Part shown: positions 8,837-16,751 of the stretch, piece by piece
How positions within the stretch are numbered: the stretch's first letter is position 1
Layout of the letters: each line of letters begins with the position of its first letter
Assembly: GCF_050030965.1 (NCBI RefSeq)
Contig: NZ_CP188297.1
Location: 3,224,001 to 3,288,000 of the forward strand
From: Glutamicibacter sp002979865
Lineage (GTDB): Bacteria > Actinomycetota > Actinomycetes > Actinomycetales > Micrococcaceae
Direction: 5' to 3'
Length of the DNA: 64,000 nucleotides
Position numbers and translations under genes: made by a program
Notes under the pieces: model-generated
The model's input: only the letters and a program-made list of their open reading frames with translations
Told to the model about the DNA's origin: nothing
Database searches by the model: none

Positions 8837-9730
8837 ATGACCGCTGAGTATGAAGCAGTAAAACCCCCTGAGTCCGAACTCGTGATCGTAACCGGCATGT
8901 CAGGTGCCGGTCGCACCACAGTCGCGCATGCTCTGGAAGACCAGGGCTGGTACGTAGTGGAGAACCTTCCACCGGCCATGCTTGGACCCTTGACGGAGAT
9001 GATGAGCCGTTCGCAGGGCTCCATCCCGAAGATGGCTGTCGTGATGGACGTGCGCTCCAAGGAAATGTTCCCGGAAATCCGCGATGCCTTGGCGAACCTG
9101 ACAGCCAGCGGGGTGAAGTTCCGCCTGGTCTACCTCGACGCCAGCGACGAGGTGCTGATCCGCCGCTTTGAGCAGGGTCGCCGGCCGCATCCGCTGCAGG
9201 ATGACGGCCGCATTGTCGACGGCATCAAGCGCGAACGCGGGATCACCGATCAATTGCGTGAAGCTGCCGAAATCATCTTGGATTCCACGACCATGTCGGT
9301 GCACGACCTGGCACGTGCAGTCAACGAACTGTTCAGCGAATCCGGGCCGATCATCCTGCGCATCAACGTGATGAGCTTCGGGTTCAAGTACGGCCTGCCC
9401 GCTGATGCCAACTACGTGGCAGATGTCCGTTTCATCCCCAACCCCCATTGGGTACCTGAACTGCGCCCGCAGACAGGCAAGGACAAAGAAGTGTCGGACT
9501 ATGTGCTGAGCCAGGAAGGCACGAGCGAGTTCATCGAGAACTACCTCAAGGCATTGGAACCGGTCTTTGAAGGTTACCGCCGCGAGAATAAGCACTACGC
9601 GACTATTGCCGTGGGCTGCACCGGCGGCAAGCACCGCTCGGTAGCAACCACCATTGAGCTGGGCCGGCGCCTGGCGCAGTTCCCGAACGTCAGGGTGAAT
9701 ATCAGCCACCGTGATCTGGGGCGTGAGTAG
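8837..9730 (+). CDS. rapZ: RNase adapter / nucleotide-binding protein RapZ
   Basis: A 297-residue RapZ (YvcJ) family protein. The N-terminal P-loop GMSGAGRTT at 20-28 has Arg where the usual Walker A Lys stands, which I recall as the normal state in Actinobacteria. The C-terminal domain contains CTGGKHRSV near 260-268, the conserved ligand-binding motif of the family. In E. coli RapZ guides RNase E to a small RNA in amino-sugar control; in Actinobacteria the role is not settled. It stands in the conserved trio rapZ-yvcK-whiA, each gene within a few bases of the next, downstream of uvrC. Confidence 0.93.
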   Translation: MTAEYEAVKPPESELVIVTGMSGAGRTTVAHALEDQGWYVVENLPPAMLGPLTEMMSRSQGSIPKMAVVMDVRSKEMFPEIRDALANLTASGVKFRLVYLDASDEVLIRRFEQGRRPHPLQDDGRIVDGIKRERGITDQLREAAEIILDSTTMSVHDLARAVNELFSESGPIILRINVMSFGFKYGLPADANYVADVRFIPNPHWVPELRPQTGKDKEVSDYVLSQEGTSEFIENYLKALEPVFEGYRRENKHYATIAVGCTGGKHRSVATTIELGRRLAQFPNVRVNISHRDLGRE

Positions 9731-9735
9731 CCGCC

Positions 9736-10761
9736 ATGGCCTTTGCTACAGGTCCGATCCCGATCCAGGGACTGACTCGAAGTGATGATTACCGCAACCC
9801 ATCGGTGGTGGCCTTGGGCGGGGGACACGGGCTGTCCTCGTCGCTCTCTGCCCTGCGCCGTCTGACTACCGACCTCACCGCCGTAGTAACGGTGGCCGAT
9901 GACGGCGGCAGTTCCGGGCGGCTTCGGGGATCCTTCGATGTGCTGCCCCCGGGAGACTTGCGCATGGCGCTGGCTGCGCTGTGCGACGACAATGACTGGG
10001 GCCGTACCTGGCGCGATGTCATGCAGTACCGCTTTGAATCGACCGAAAACGCCGACGAGCCATTGAACGGCCATGCCGTTGGCAATTTGCTGATCCTGGC
10101 GCTGTGGGAGTTGCTCGATAACCCGGTAGCTGGCCTGCGTTGGGCAGGTGCCCTGCTTGGCGCGCGCGGGCAGGTCCTGCCAATGAGCACGGTTCCGCTG
10201 TCCATCCATGGCGAGGTTCTTGAATCCGACCCGGTGAACGACACCTTGGTGCGTCGCCGAATCGATGGGCAGGCCAAGCTGGCTCGCGCCGGTTCCGGCG
10301 GCCTGGTTACCCACGTGTACCTGGAACCGTCCGATGCGCCGGCCTGCTCCGAAGCGCTGGAATCCATCGATCTGGCGGACTGGGTGATTCTCGGTCCCGG
10401 TTCCTGGTACACCTCGGTGCTCCCGCATCTGCTGCTGCCGGATATGCGCCAGGCCCTGGCATCGACCACGGCCAAGAAGCTGCTGACCATGAACCTGGCC
10501 TTTGATACGGCAGAGACTTCCGGGATGGACGCCGCGGCGCACTTGGAGGTGCTGGGACGTTACGCACCCGAGGTCAAATTCGATGCAATTATTGCCGACG
10601 AATCAAAGATTCTTAACAGGGATCGATTTGAGCTGGCAGCGCAAAAACTCGGTGCGCGTGTCTTTTTTAGTACAGTAGGAGTATCTGACGGTCGTGCTGT
10701 GCACGACCCGTTGCGACTAGCGGCGGCCTATCACGAGGTGTTTACCGCGATCGGGTCTTAG
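9736..10761 (+). CDS. yvcK: YvcK/CofD-like gluconeogenesis factor
   Basis: A 341-residue member of the YvcK (GlmR, CuvA) family. The nucleotide-sugar binding loop GGGHG at 28-32 and the DDGGSSGRLR block from Asp55 are clear, and PPGDLRMAL follows at 71-79. Proteins of this family bind UDP-GlcNAc and support cell-wall precursor supply and growth on gluconeogenic carbon sources. The ATG at 9736 lies five bases after the rapZ stop. It is the middle gene of the rapZ-yvcK-whiA set. Confidence 0.93.
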   Translation: MAFATGPIPIQGLTRSDDYRNPSVVALGGGHGLSSSLSALRRLTTDLTAVVTVADDGGSSGRLRGSFDVLPPGDLRMALAALCDDNDWGRTWRDVMQYRFESTENADEPLNGHAVGNLLILALWELLDNPVAGLRWAGALLGARGQVLPMSTVPLSIHGEVLESDPVNDTLVRRRIDGQAKLARAGSGGLVTHVYLEPSDAPACSEALESIDLADWVILGPGSWYTSVLPHLLLPDMRQALASTTAKKLLTMNLAFDTAETSGMDAAAHLEVLGRYAPEVKFDAIIADESKILNRDRFELAAQKLGARVFFSTVGVSDGRAVHDPLRLAAAYHEVFTAIGS

Positions 10762-10788
10762 GAAGATCCAAGTAAGGGAGTTTGATTC

Positions 10789-11769
10789 ATGGCATTGACG
10801 GCTTCCGTCAAAGACGAGCTGTCGCGGGTAGAGATTCGCAAGCCATCGGTCCGCAAGGCCGAGGTTTCGACCATGCTCCGCTTCAGCGGCGGGCTGCACA
10901 TCGTCTCCGGACGAATTGTCATCGAAGCAGAAGTGGACCTCGCGGCGACGGCCCGGCGGTTGAAGATTGCTATCGGCGAGCTGTACGGCCACGATGCCGA
11001 AATCGTCATGGTTTCCGGATCGGGCATCCGCAAGGGGAGCCGCTACATTGTGCGTGTTTCCAAGGACGGCGAAGTGCTTGCACGCCAAACTGGCCTGCTT
11101 GACCAGCGCGGCCGGCCGGTACGCGGCCTGCCCTCGGTGATCGTCAACGGTTCCACCGCCGACGCTGAAGCTGTATGGCGCGGCGCATTCCTGTCCCACG
11201 GATCGTTGACCGAACCCGGACGCAGCTCCGCTTTGGAAATCACCTGCCCTGGGCCAGAAGCCGCTTTGGCGCTGGTCGGTGCAGCTCGCCGCCTGGGACT
11301 GACGGTCAAGGCGCGTGAAGTGCGCGGTGTGGACCGCGTTGTGATCCGTGATGGCGATGCCATCGCCCAACTGCTGACCCGCATGGGCGCTCACGATGCG
11401 CTCATGGTCTGGGAAGAACGGCGCATGCGCAAGGAAGTGCGCGCGACGGCGAACCGCTTGGCGAACTTCGACGACGCCAACCTGCGGCGCAGTGCCCAGG
11501 CAGCGGTAGCTGCCGGTGCCCGCGTTGAGCGTGCACTGGGCATCTTGGGCGACGAGGTTCCCGAGCACTTGCGCTATGCGGGACTGCTGCGCCTTGAGCA
11601 CAAGCAAGCCTCCTTGGATGAGCTCGGCCGCATGGCCGAACCGCCAATGACCAAGGACGCCATCGCTGGCCGAATCCGCCGCCTTTTGGCTATGGCGGAT
11701 AAAAAGGCGAGCGATCTGGGAATACCAGGTACGGAGTCCAGCGTTCCAGGAGATGAACTGGAACATTAA
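10789..11769 (+). CDS. whiA: WhiA sporulation/cell-division regulator homolog
   Basis: A 326-residue WhiA. The N-terminal two thirds form a LAGLIDADG-type homing-endonuclease-like fold without the catalytic residues, and the C-terminal third carries a helix-turn-helix (from LRYAGLLRLEHKQASLDELGR). In Streptomyces WhiA works with WhiB to switch on division genes; in non-sporulating Actinobacteria it is thought to act in division and chromosome control. The start ATG has GGGAG eight bases upstream. A hairpin 7 bases after the stop closes the rapZ-yvcK-whiA unit. Confidence 0.95.
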   Translation: MALTASVKDELSRVEIRKPSVRKAEVSTMLRFSGGLHIVSGRIVIEAEVDLAATARRLKIAIGELYGHDAEIVMVSGSGIRKGSRYIVRVSKDGEVLARQTGLLDQRGRPVRGLPSVIVNGSTADAEAVWRGAFLSHGSLTEPGRSSALEITCPGPEAALALVGAARRLGLTVKAREVRGVDRVVIRDGDAIAQLLTRMGAHDALMVWEERRMRKEVRATANRLANFDDANLRRSAQAAVAAGARVERALGILGDEVPEHLRYAGLLRLEHKQASLDELGRMAEPPMTKDAIAGRIRRLLAMADKKASDLGIPGTESSVPGDELEH

Positions 11770-11776
11770 AATGTCC

Positions 11777-11796
11777 CCGCGGGAGCCCTCCCGCGG
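11777..11796 (+). terminator. Hairpin after whiA
   Basis: CCGCGGG (11777-11783) pairs with CCCGCGG (11790-11796) around the loop AGCCCT. No T-run follows, so it may be a weak terminator or an element in the sodA leader, whose start is 34 bases downstream. Confidence 0.55.
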
Positions 11797-11829
11797 AGAT
11801 TCAACCAATTGAGAAGATTGAGGAGAATC

Positions 11830-12459
11830 ATGGCTGTTTATTCACTGCCAGAACTGCAGTACGACTACGCCGCACTGGAGCCGAACATCTCGGCTCGCAT
11901 CATGGAACTGCACCACTCCAAGCACCATGCAACTTACGTTGCTGGCGCAAACTCGGCACTGGAGCAGTTGGCTGAAGCTCGCGAAAAGGGCGAATTCGGC
12001 AATATCCCTAAGCTGTCCAAGGACCTGGCGTTCCACCTGGGTGGCCACACCAACCACTCGATCTTCTGGAACAACCTGTCCCCAGAGGGTGGCGACAAGC
12101 CTGAGGGCGAGCTGGCAGCGGCCATCGACGACTTCTTCGGTTCGTTCGACGCTTTCCGTGGCCACTTCACCGCTTCGGCCATGAGCCTGCAGGGCTCGGG
12201 CTGGGCAGTGCTGGCTTACGACGCACTGGGCGGCCAGCTGGTCATCGAGCAGCTGTACGACCAGCAGGGCAACATCCCAGTGGCAACCACCCCGCTGCTG
12301 ATGCTGGACATGTGGGAGCACGCCTTCTACCTGGACTACGTCAACGTCAAGGCTGACTACGTCAAGGCATTCTGGAACATCGTGAACTGGGCAGATGTCC
12401 AGGCTCGTTTCGAAGCTGCCCGCAACGGCGCAGCAGCGCTGATCCTTCCAGGTAAGTAA
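11830..12459 (+). CDS. sodA: Superoxide dismutase, Mn/Fe family
   Basis: A 209-residue Mn/Fe superoxide dismutase that converts superoxide to peroxide and oxygen in the cytosol. Metal ligands can be placed: His28 in ELHHSKHH, the His of GHTNHSIFW near 80, and the Asp and His of LDMWEHAFYLDY near 165-169. The length is typical. The frame is open seven codons earlier, but the ATG at 11830 has AGGAG six bases upstream and starts the conserved AVYSLPELQYDY. It stands alone between hairpins, between whiA and gap. Which metal it uses cannot be told reliably from sequence. Confidence 0.96.
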   Translation: MAVYSLPELQYDYAALEPNISARIMELHHSKHHATYVAGANSALEQLAEAREKGEFGNIPKLSKDLAFHLGGHTNHSIFWNNLSPEGGDKPEGELAAAIDDFFGSFDAFRGHFTASAMSLQGSGWAVLAYDALGGQLVIEQLYDQQGNIPVATTPLLMLDMWEHAFYLDYVNVKADYVKAFWNIVNWADVQARFEAARNGAAALILPGK

Positions 12460-12520
12460 GACTTATCTGGTAAGTTAGCTCACATTCTGCGCTAATGTAG
12501 CGTAGTATGTTTCAAGTGTG

Positions 12521-12553
12521 TTGCGGATCCCGGCAATTCGTTGGGATCCGCAA
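12521..12553. terminator. Perfect 11-bp inverted repeat between sodA and gap
   Basis: TTGCGGATCCC (12521-12531) and GGGATCCGCAA (12543-12553) are perfect complements around an 11-nt loop. No T-run follows. It can be the sodA terminator, or an operator or leader hairpin of gap. Confidence 0.5.
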
Positions 12554-12585
12554 GCACGGCACAACGGAGTGTCCTCTTAAAGAAG

Positions 12586-12613
12586 GCCACCTCCGCTCGC
12601 GTGCGGTCGTGGC
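12586..12613 (+). promoter_or_regulatory. Structured element in the gap leader
   Basis: GCCAC/GTGGC (12586-12590, 12609-12613) and the inner stem CCGC/GCGG (12593-12596, 12603-12606) form one hairpin with a symmetrical two-base internal loop and the loop TCGCGT. It sits 30 bases before the gap start, ahead of the AGGAGA ribosome site. A role in translation control is a guess. Confidence 0.4.
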
Positions 12614-12643
12614 ATCATCATCCCATTTAGAGGAGATAGTCAC

Positions 12644-13651
12644 GTGACAACCCGTGTTGGAATCAATGGTTTCGGTCGTATCGGACGCAACTTCCTGCGT
12701 GCAGTTCTGGCCCATAAGGCAGACATTGAAATCGTCGCCGTCAATGACCTTGGTTCAATCGATTCGCTTGCTCACCTGGTGAAGTTCGATTCCGTGCTCG
12801 GCCCAGTGGGCGAGCTGGTATCCGTGGACGGCGATACCATCGTCGTCGGAGAACGCCGTATCAAGGTTCTGTCTGAGCGCGAGCCAGCCAACCTTCCATG
12901 GGGCGAATTGAACGTCGATGTCGTCATTGAATCGACCGGATTCTTCACCAACGCAGAAGACGCCAAGAAGCACGTAGCTGCTGGCGCAAAGAAGGTCATC
13001 ATCTCGGCTCCTGCCAAGAATGAAGACATCACCATCGTGATGGGCGTCAACCAGGACAAGTACGATCCTGCAAACCACGCCATCATTTCGAACGCGTCAT
13101 GCACCACCAACTGCCTGGCTCCAGTAGCCAAGGTGCTGAACGAAGAGTTCGGCATTGTTGATGGCCTGATGACCACCATCCACGCTTACACCGCAGACCA
13201 GCGCCTGCAGGATGCACCGCACAGCGACCCACGCCGTGCCCGCGCCGCGGCGCTGAACGTCATCCCGACCTCGACCGGTGCCGCAAAGGCCATCGGCGTG
13301 GTGCTCCCAGAGCTGAAGGGCAAGCTGCACGGTTACGCTATGCGCGTACCAGTTCCAACCGGTTCGGCCACCGACCTGACCGTGAACCTGGCCCGCACCG
13401 CAACTGTGGAAGAAATCAACGCAGCATTCGAGAAGGCAGCTGCCGAGGGTGCATTGAGCGGATACCTTGAGTACTCCACCGATCCACTGGTTTCTTCGGA
13501 CATCGTGACCAACCCCCACTCGGCAGTTTTCGACTCCGGTCTGACCACCGTGATGGGCAACAGCGTGAAGGTCGTCGCGTGGTACGACAACGAGTGGGGC
13601 TACTCCTCGCGACTTGTTGACCTCGTTGAATTCGTGGGATCCAGCCTCTAG
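12644..13651 (+). CDS. gap: Glyceraldehyde-3-phosphate dehydrogenase, type I
   Basis: A 335-residue GAPDH, the NAD-dependent oxidation and phosphorylation step of glycolysis. The dinucleotide-binding GINGFGRIGRN is at 6-16, and the catalytic cysteine is Cys153 in SNASCTTNCLAP. The second substrate block, STGAAKAIG, and the C-terminal WYDNEWGYS are present. Asp35 at the end of the second strand (VNDLG) favours NAD over NADP. The GTG start at 12644 has AGGAGA a few bases upstream. It heads the gap-pgk-tpiA-secG run. Confidence 0.98.
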   Translation: MTTRVGINGFGRIGRNFLRAVLAHKADIEIVAVNDLGSIDSLAHLVKFDSVLGPVGELVSVDGDTIVVGERRIKVLSEREPANLPWGELNVDVVIESTGFFTNAEDAKKHVAAGAKKVIISAPAKNEDITIVMGVNQDKYDPANHAIISNASCTTNCLAPVAKVLNEEFGIVDGLMTTIHAYTADQRLQDAPHSDPRRARAAALNVIPTSTGAAKAIGVVLPELKGKLHGYAMRVPVPTGSATDLTVNLARTATVEEINAAFEKAAAEGALSGYLEYSTDPLVSSDIVTNPHSAVFDSGLTTVMGNSVKVVAWYDNEWGYSSRLVDLVEFVGSSL

Positions 13652-13655
13652 TCGA

Positions 13656-13661
13656 TAACCT
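13656..13661 (+). promoter_or_regulatory. Candidate internal -10 box for pgk
   Basis: TAACCT lies in the 16-base gap between gap and pgk and ends six bases before the pgk ATG. There is no ribosome-binding sequence, so a leaderless pgk transcript besides gap read-through is plausible. Confidence 0.35.
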
Positions 13662-13667
13662 AGAGAC

Positions 13668-14897
13668 ATGTCTTCTCACACCATTGACGAATTGATCGCT
13701 GACAACGGCGTCCGCGGACGGTACGTTCTGGTCCGCAGTGACCTGAACGTACCGCTCGACGGTGCAACTGTGACCGATGATGGCCGCGTCCGCGCGTCGC
13801 TGCCAGTCATCGGCAAGCTGGCTGAAGCTGGCGCAAAGGTCATCGTAATGGCCCACTTGGGACGCCCCAAGGGCCAGGTCGATGCCAAGTACTCCATCGC
13901 TCCTGCGGCTAACCGCCTGGACGAACTGGCTGACTTCGACGTAGCTGTTGCCGAAGACGTGGTGGGCGACTCCGCTCGCCAGTTGGCGGCAAACCTCGAA
14001 GAGGGCTCCGTGCTGGTTCTGGAGAACGTCCGCTTCGATGCTCGCGAAACCTCCAAGGATGATGCGCAGCGCGAAGAGTTCGCCAAGGAATTGGCTGCGC
14101 TGACCGGTCAGAACGGCGCTTACGTGAACGACGCTTTCGGTGCTGTGCACCGGAAGCACGCTTCGGTCTACGACATCGCCAGTCTGCTCCCTAGCTACCA
14201 GGGCGACCTGGTTGCTACCGAGGTCAAGGTCCTCAAGACCCTGACCGAGGCCCCGAAGCGCCCATACGTTGTGGTGCTCGGAGGGTCCAAGGTATCGGAC
14301 AAGCTCGCTGTCATCGACAACCTACTGGGCAAGGCCGATCAGCTGCTGATCGGTGGCGGCATGGCCTTCACTTTCCTCAAGGCGCAGGGCTTCGCCATTG
14401 GCAGCTCGCTGCTTGAAGAAGACCAGATCGCGACCTGCCAGGAATACCTGCAGCGGGCCGAGAAGCTCGGCTGCGACATCATCGTGCCTAGCGACGTCGT
14501 AGTGGCAAGCAAGTTCGGTGCCGACGCAGAGCACGAGGTGCTGGCCGCAGACATGATCGAAGAAGCCAGCTTCGGCTCCAACGGCCTTGGCCTGGACATC
14601 GGACCAAAGTCCGCTGAACTGTTCGCAAGCTACATCACCAGCGCAAATACCGTGTTCTGGAATGGCCCGATGGGCGTCTTCGAGATCCCTGCTTTCGCCG
14701 AAGGTACCCGTACCGTCGCGCAGGCTCTGGCGGACTCGGAAGCGTTCAGCGTCGTAGGCGGCGGCGATTCCGCTGCAGCCGTGCGCGCACTGGGCTTCTC
14801 GGAGGATGACTTCGGCCATATCTCCACCGGTGGCGGCGCTTCGCTGGAGTACCTCGAAGGCAAGACCCTGCCGGGTGTTGCCGCATTGGAAGGCTAA
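13668..14897 (+). CDS. pgk: Phosphoglycerate kinase
   Basis: A 409-residue phosphoglycerate kinase, which makes ATP from 1,3-bisphosphoglycerate. The N-terminal substrate-binding signature VLVRSDLNVPL is at about 20-30, and the MAHLGRPKG loop follows near 61-69. The C-terminal nucleotide domain shows GGSKVSDKL, the NGPMGVFE block and the closing GGGDSAAA and STGGGASLE loops. The length is usual. It lies 16 bases after gap and two bases before tpiA, in the standard glycolytic cluster. Confidence 0.98.
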   Translation: MSSHTIDELIADNGVRGRYVLVRSDLNVPLDGATVTDDGRVRASLPVIGKLAEAGAKVIVMAHLGRPKGQVDAKYSIAPAANRLDELADFDVAVAEDVVGDSARQLAANLEEGSVLVLENVRFDARETSKDDAQREEFAKELAALTGQNGAYVNDAFGAVHRKHASVYDIASLLPSYQGDLVATEVKVLKTLTEAPKRPYVVVLGGSKVSDKLAVIDNLLGKADQLLIGGGMAFTFLKAQGFAIGSSLLEEDQIATCQEYLQRAEKLGCDIIVPSDVVVASKFGADAEHEVLAADMIEEASFGSNGLGLDIGPKSAELFASYITSANTVFWNGPMGVFEIPAFAEGTRTVAQALADSEAFSVVGGGDSAAAVRALGFSEDDFGHISTGGGASLEYLEGKTLPGVAALEG

Positions 14898-14899
14898 TA

Positions 14900-15715
14900 A
14901 TGACCATTTCGCAGAACGGCGCCTTTGTGCGCCAGCCGCTGATTGCCGGCAACTGGAAGATGAACATGGACCACGTCCAGGGCATCACCCTGGTGCAGAA
15001 GCTGGCGTGGACCCTGAAGGACCATGAGCACGATTACGATCGTGCCGAGGTCGCAGTGTTCCCTCCCTTCACCGACATCCGCGGCGTGCAGACACTGACC
15101 CTGGGCGACAAACTGGATATCGTTTACGGTGCCCAGGATCTGTCCGCACAGGACTCAGGTGCGTACACTGGTGAAATTTCGGGCCAGTTCCTCAAGAAGC
15201 TCGGCTGCACCTACGTTTTGGTAGGCCACTCCGAGCGTCGCGAGTACCACAATGAAACCAACCAGGTGATTGCCGCCAAGCTGGCTGCTGCCTACCGCCA
15301 CGACCTGACCCCGATGCTCTGCGTCGGCGAAGGCCTGGAAGTACGCAAGGCCGGCGAGCATGTGGCATTCACCCTGGACCAGTTGGCTCAGTCGCTGGAA
15401 GGCGTAACCGCTGAGCAGGCCGCAAGCCTGGTCATCGCCTACGAACCAGTCTGGGCCATCGGTACGGGCGAAGTTGCCGGACCAGCTGACGCGCAGGAAA
15501 TGTGCGCCGCAATTCGCGGTGCGCTGGCTGAACGCTTCGGTGCAGAGATTGCCGAGAAGACTCAACTGCTCTATGGCGGTAGTGTTAAGGCAGCAAATGC
15601 CGCATCGATCATGCGCGAACGCGATGTTGATGGCGTGTTGGTTGGCGGTGCCAGCCTGGATGCCGAGGAATTTGCTAATATTGTCAGGTTCGAGCATCAT
15701 CTCGTCACCGACTGA
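14900..15715 (+). CDS. tpiA: Triosephosphate isomerase
   Basis: A 271-residue TIM-barrel enzyme that interconverts dihydroxyacetone phosphate and glyceraldehyde 3-phosphate. Catalytic residues are visible: Asn18 and Lys20 in AGNWKMN, His110 in VGHSERR, and Glu182 in AYEPVWAIGTG. The phosphate-gripping YGGSVKAAN block is near the end. The start codon follows the pgk stop by two bases. It is the third gene of the gap-pgk-tpiA-secG run. Confidence 0.98.
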   Translation: MTISQNGAFVRQPLIAGNWKMNMDHVQGITLVQKLAWTLKDHEHDYDRAEVAVFPPFTDIRGVQTLTLGDKLDIVYGAQDLSAQDSGAYTGEISGQFLKKLGCTYVLVGHSERREYHNETNQVIAAKLAAAYRHDLTPMLCVGEGLEVRKAGEHVAFTLDQLAQSLEGVTAEQAASLVIAYEPVWAIGTGEVAGPADAQEMCAAIRGALAERFGAEIAEKTQLLYGGSVKAANAASIMRERDVDGVLVGGASLDAEEFANIVRFEHHLVTD

Positions 15716-15737
15716 ATCTAACTAAGGAACCGTCGAC

Positions 15738-15989
15738 TTGGATATTATCAAGATCATTTTGCAGGTATTGCTGGGCATTACAAGCGTCCTGCTGACCCTG
15801 CTGATCCTTTTGCACAAGGGCCGTGGTGGCGGTATGTCCGACATGTTCGGCGGCGGCATGACCAGCTCAATGGGATCTTCGGGTGTAGCCGAGCGCAACC
15901 TGAACCGCATCACCATTATTCTTGGTCTGATCTGGGGTGCCGTGATTATCGGCCTCGCTCTGGTCCTGCGATTCAGCATCGAAGCCTAG
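15738..15989 (+). CDS. secG: Preprotein translocase subunit SecG
   Basis: An 83-residue inner-membrane protein with two hydrophobic segments (about 3-24 and 54-76), joined by the conserved loop LHKGRGGGMSDMFGGG. It is the small accessory subunit of the SecYEG channel. The start is TTG at 15738 with AAGGAA ten bases upstream. The gene follows tpiA, as is usual in Actinobacteria, and a strong two-way terminator follows its stop. Confidence 0.95.
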   Translation: MDIIKIILQVLLGITSVLLTLLILLHKGRGGGMSDMFGGGMTSSMGSSGVAERNLNRITIILGLIWGAVIIGLALVLRFSIEA

Positions 15990-16010
15990 GCAGTACCCTT
16001 CCGTAGCAGT

Positions 16011-16049
16011 CAATAGGCGCCTTCCACATCATGTGGAAGGCGCCTATTG
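16011..16049. terminator. Bidirectional terminator between secG and the potassium genes
   Basis: CAATAGGCGCCTTCCACAT (16011-16029) and its exact complement (16031-16049) form a 19-bp palindrome with a one-base centre; a real hairpin would open the middle. It lies between convergent genes and can serve both. Confidence 0.85.
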
Positions 16050-16055
16050 CGCGTC

Positions 16056-16751
16056 TCAGGCCATTTGCCCGAACTTCTCGGTATCGGCAATCGATCCCAG
16101 CACGAGGATCTTGTCTCCGGTCTGCAGGACGGTGTTTCCGTCCGTGTTCTTCCATTCGCCGGCCGCATTGGTCGTGGCAGCGATGGTCACCCGGTATTTA
16201 TTGCGTACCCCGGCATCACTGAGTTTCACACCGTGCAATGTGGCTGGTGCGCTCATTTTCACCATGGCATAGCCTGGATCGACTTCCAGGTAGTCCATCA
16301 TGGATCCGCGCACCAGGTGGGCGACTCGCTTGCCCATGTCCTTCTCCGGGTAGACGATGTGGTGGATTCCGAGCTGCTCCAGGATCAGACCGTGCCGATC
16401 GTCCTGCGCCTTGGCCCAGATCTGCGGGATCCCCATGCTGACCAAGAGCGAGCAGCACAGGATGGATGACTGCAGGTGGCTGCCTACGGCAACCACCACG
16501 CGGTCGAACTCGTGGATCGAGAGCTGTTCAAGGATTTCCCGGCTTGAGGCGTCGGCGCGAACCACCTGAGTCAATTCCCCATTCAGGGACTGGACGATGT
16601 TCTCGTGCACGTCAATGCCCAGGACATGGGTACCGGACTTCATCAGTTCCAGGGCCAGGGATTCGCCAAATCGCCCGAGCCCGATCACTGCAACGGAGTC
16701 CGCCTTAGACAGGCCCTTGGCGTCATTTCGAAAATTCAGTAGCTTAGCCAA
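16056..16751 (-). CDS. ktrA: Potassium uptake regulatory protein, KtrA/TrkA type
   Basis: A 231-residue cytoplasmic gating subunit with an RCK_N Rossmann domain (VIGLGRFGESLALEL at 22-36, then the acidic end of the second strand, GIDVHE) and an RCK_C domain in the last 80 residues. It binds nucleotide and opens the membrane subunit next door. A single RCK unit matches KtrA/KtrC rather than the doubled TrkA of E. coli. Its start overlaps the end of the membrane-subunit gene by eight bases, which shows translational coupling. Confidence 0.92.
   Translation of the reverse strand: MAKLLNFRNDAKGLSKADSVAVIGLGRFGESLALELMKSGTHVLGIDVHENIVQSLNGELTQVVRADASSREILEQLSIHEFDRVVVAVGSHLQSSILCCSLLVSMGIPQIWAKAQDDRHGLILEQLGIHHIVYPEKDMGKRVAHLVRGSMMDYLEVDPGYAMVKMSAPATLHGVKLSDAGVRNKYRVTIAATTNAAGEWKNTDGNTVLQTGDKILVLGSIADTEKFGQMA

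Noticed and set aside
8896..8920. The RapZ P-loop with Arg in place of Lys as a broken ATPase site
   Set aside because: I recall Arg at this place in other actinobacterial RapZ proteins, so it is a group feature rather than a defect.
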